Assembly (NCBI GenBank): GCA_947464585.1
Contig: CANHYS010000146.1
Location: forward strand, 1 to 6,191
Length of the DNA stretch: 6,191 bases
From: Planctomycetaceae bacterium
GTDB taxonomy: Bacteria; Planctomycetota; Planctomycetia; Pirellulales; UBA1268
Direction: 5' to 3'
Shown: positions 5,744-6,191 of the stretch, piece after piece
Numbering within the stretch: the first letter of the stretch is position 1
Layout: the number at the start of each line of letters is the position of its first letter
The notes under the pieces: model-generated
What the model saw: the letters and a program-made list of their open reading frames with translations, nothing else
The model's database searches: none
What the model was told of the DNA's origin: nothing
Position numbers and translations under genes: made by a program

Positions 5744-5754
5744 CCAATGATTGG
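5744..5754. promoter_or_regulatory. Perfect 11-base palindrome in the divergent spacer (possible operator)
   Basis: CCAATGATTGG has two five-base arms around a central G. It lies just ahead of the candidate BMP promoter and about 35 bp upstream of the TAGACT element of the opposite gene, where a regulator could act on either. Symmetry this short also arises by chance, and no second copy is visible. Confidence 0.25.
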
Positions 5755-5764
5755 ATAACCCTCT

Positions 5765-5793
5765 TTCCCACCCAGCCACCGCGGGCCTATCCT
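5765..5793 (+). promoter_or_regulatory. Candidate sigma-70-like promoter for the BMP gene
   Basis: TTCCCA (5765-5770) and TATCCT (5788-5793) each match four of six consensus bases and are 17 bp apart. The expected start would give a leader of about 35 nt, leaving room for the AGGAG site before the ATG. This is the only spacer hexamer pair in the window with reasonable matches at both boxes. Confidence 0.35.
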
Positions 5794-5822
5794 TTTGGCA
5801 TTCCGCCGCCCCCAGATCTCCG

Positions 5823-5827
5823 AGGAG
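5823..5827 (+). promoter_or_regulatory. Ribosome-binding site of the BMP gene
   Basis: AGGAG lies seven bases before ATG 5835, a standard spacing. It agrees with the signal peptide beginning at that ATG and fixes the start. Confidence 0.7.
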
Positions 5828-5834
5828 CCGCCCC

Positions 5835-6191
5835 ATGCGTGCCATCCTGTTCGCGCTGCTCTGCCTGTCGCTGTCACTCTCCACTGCGCCGCTGCCCGCC
5901 GCGGAGCCGTCTGCCAAAAAAGTGCCAGTCGTGTTCGCGGCGTATGCCACGCCACTCGAGGAACCGTGGAACATGGTGATCCACGATGCGCTTCAGGCGG
6001 CCCAACGCGGCGGCCGGATCCGCTATGCGTGGCAGGACAACCTCGCCGACTCGCCGCAACTGGCCGCGGCCCTCGCGGCGGAGGTTGCGAAACGGCCCGA
6101 CATCGTCTTTGTGGACGGCACGCTGGCCGATGCGGAGATCCGGCAGATCGCGGCCGCCAACCCGCAGACCGCCTTCGTTGTGGGCACATCA
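5835..6191 (+). CDS. BMP/PnrA-family periplasmic substrate-binding protein, N-terminal part (3' end outside window)
   Basis: The frame is open from ATG 5835 to the window edge, giving 119 residues. Residues 1-23 are a Sec signal peptide: MRAIL, a long Leu/Ser-rich core, and a likely cleavage after PAA. There is no lipobox cysteine at the cleavage point, so the mature protein is probably soluble in the periplasm, unlike many BMP lipoproteins. The mature part resembles the first lobe of BMP-family proteins, which bind nucleosides or related small molecules for ABC importers: VPVVFAAYATPLEEPWN (30-46, with Trp45 where the family has a conserved WN), a helix HDALQAAQ, a strand IRYAWQDN, a helix, then PDIVFVDGT (88-96) and NPQTAFVVGTS. 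The transporter ATPase and permease genes, if linked, would lie to the right. Substrate cannot be told from this half. Confidence 0.82.
   Translation, partial: MRAILFALLCLSLSLSTAPLPAAEPSAKKVPVVFAAYATPLEEPWNMVIHDALQAAQRGGRIRYAWQDNLADSPQLAAALAAEVAKRPDIVFVDGTLADAEIRQIAAANPQTAFVVGTS

Noticed and set aside
5689..6189. 166-codon minus-strand frame opposite the BMP gene
   Set aside because: It is an Arg/Pro-rich shadow of a well-supported signal peptide and binding-protein lobe on the plus strand.

Overview
The window is high-GC bacterial DNA with the gene style of a planctomycete, probably from the Pirellulales side of the phylum. The main pointers are a very large Hanks-type Ser/Thr kinase carrying one membrane segment and a long WD40 propeller region, several small membrane or zinc-ribbon proteins, and starts that mostly lack a Shine-Dalgarno sequence. 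The taxonomic call is inference from gene style; no marker gene is present.

Layout, left to right. 1-564 (+) is the C-terminal part of a cytochrome c peroxidase/MauG-type protein that enters from the left edge. 501-4187 (-) is the 1228-residue kinase-WD40 protein, whose 3' end overlaps the peroxidase gene tail to tail by 64 bp. Upstream of it on the same strand lie a 115-residue glyoxalase/VOC protein (4248-4595) and a 55-residue single-pass membrane protein (4700-4867), so the three may form a minus-strand cluster. A 106-bp divergent spacer separates these from an 84-residue Asp-rich zinc-ribbon membrane protein (4974-5228, +). Facing it are a possible tiny acidic ORF (5249-5371, -) and a 90-residue two-helix membrane protein (5424-5696, -). 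After a 138-bp divergent spacer, a BMP-family periplasmic binding protein begins at 5835 (+) and leaves at the right edge.

The genes do not form one obvious pathway. The peroxidase and the binding protein act outside the cytoplasmic membrane. The kinase would span that membrane, with its catalytic domain in the cytoplasm and its WD40 region outside. Any functional link between the kinase and the VOC protein rests only on strand and spacing.

The more unusual structure is at small scale. A 12-bp tandem repeat (five units, exactly 4201-4260) sits between the VOC and kinase genes, which share a reading frame, and puts a stop codon every four codons between them. A 45-bp in-frame tandem repeat lies inside the kinase gene. 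Two genes have a TA(T/G)ACT hexamer 6-8 nt before the ATG, suggesting leaderless transcripts. I saw no RNA gene, insertion sequence, CRISPR array or defence system, and no gene-free stretch exceeds 300 bases.
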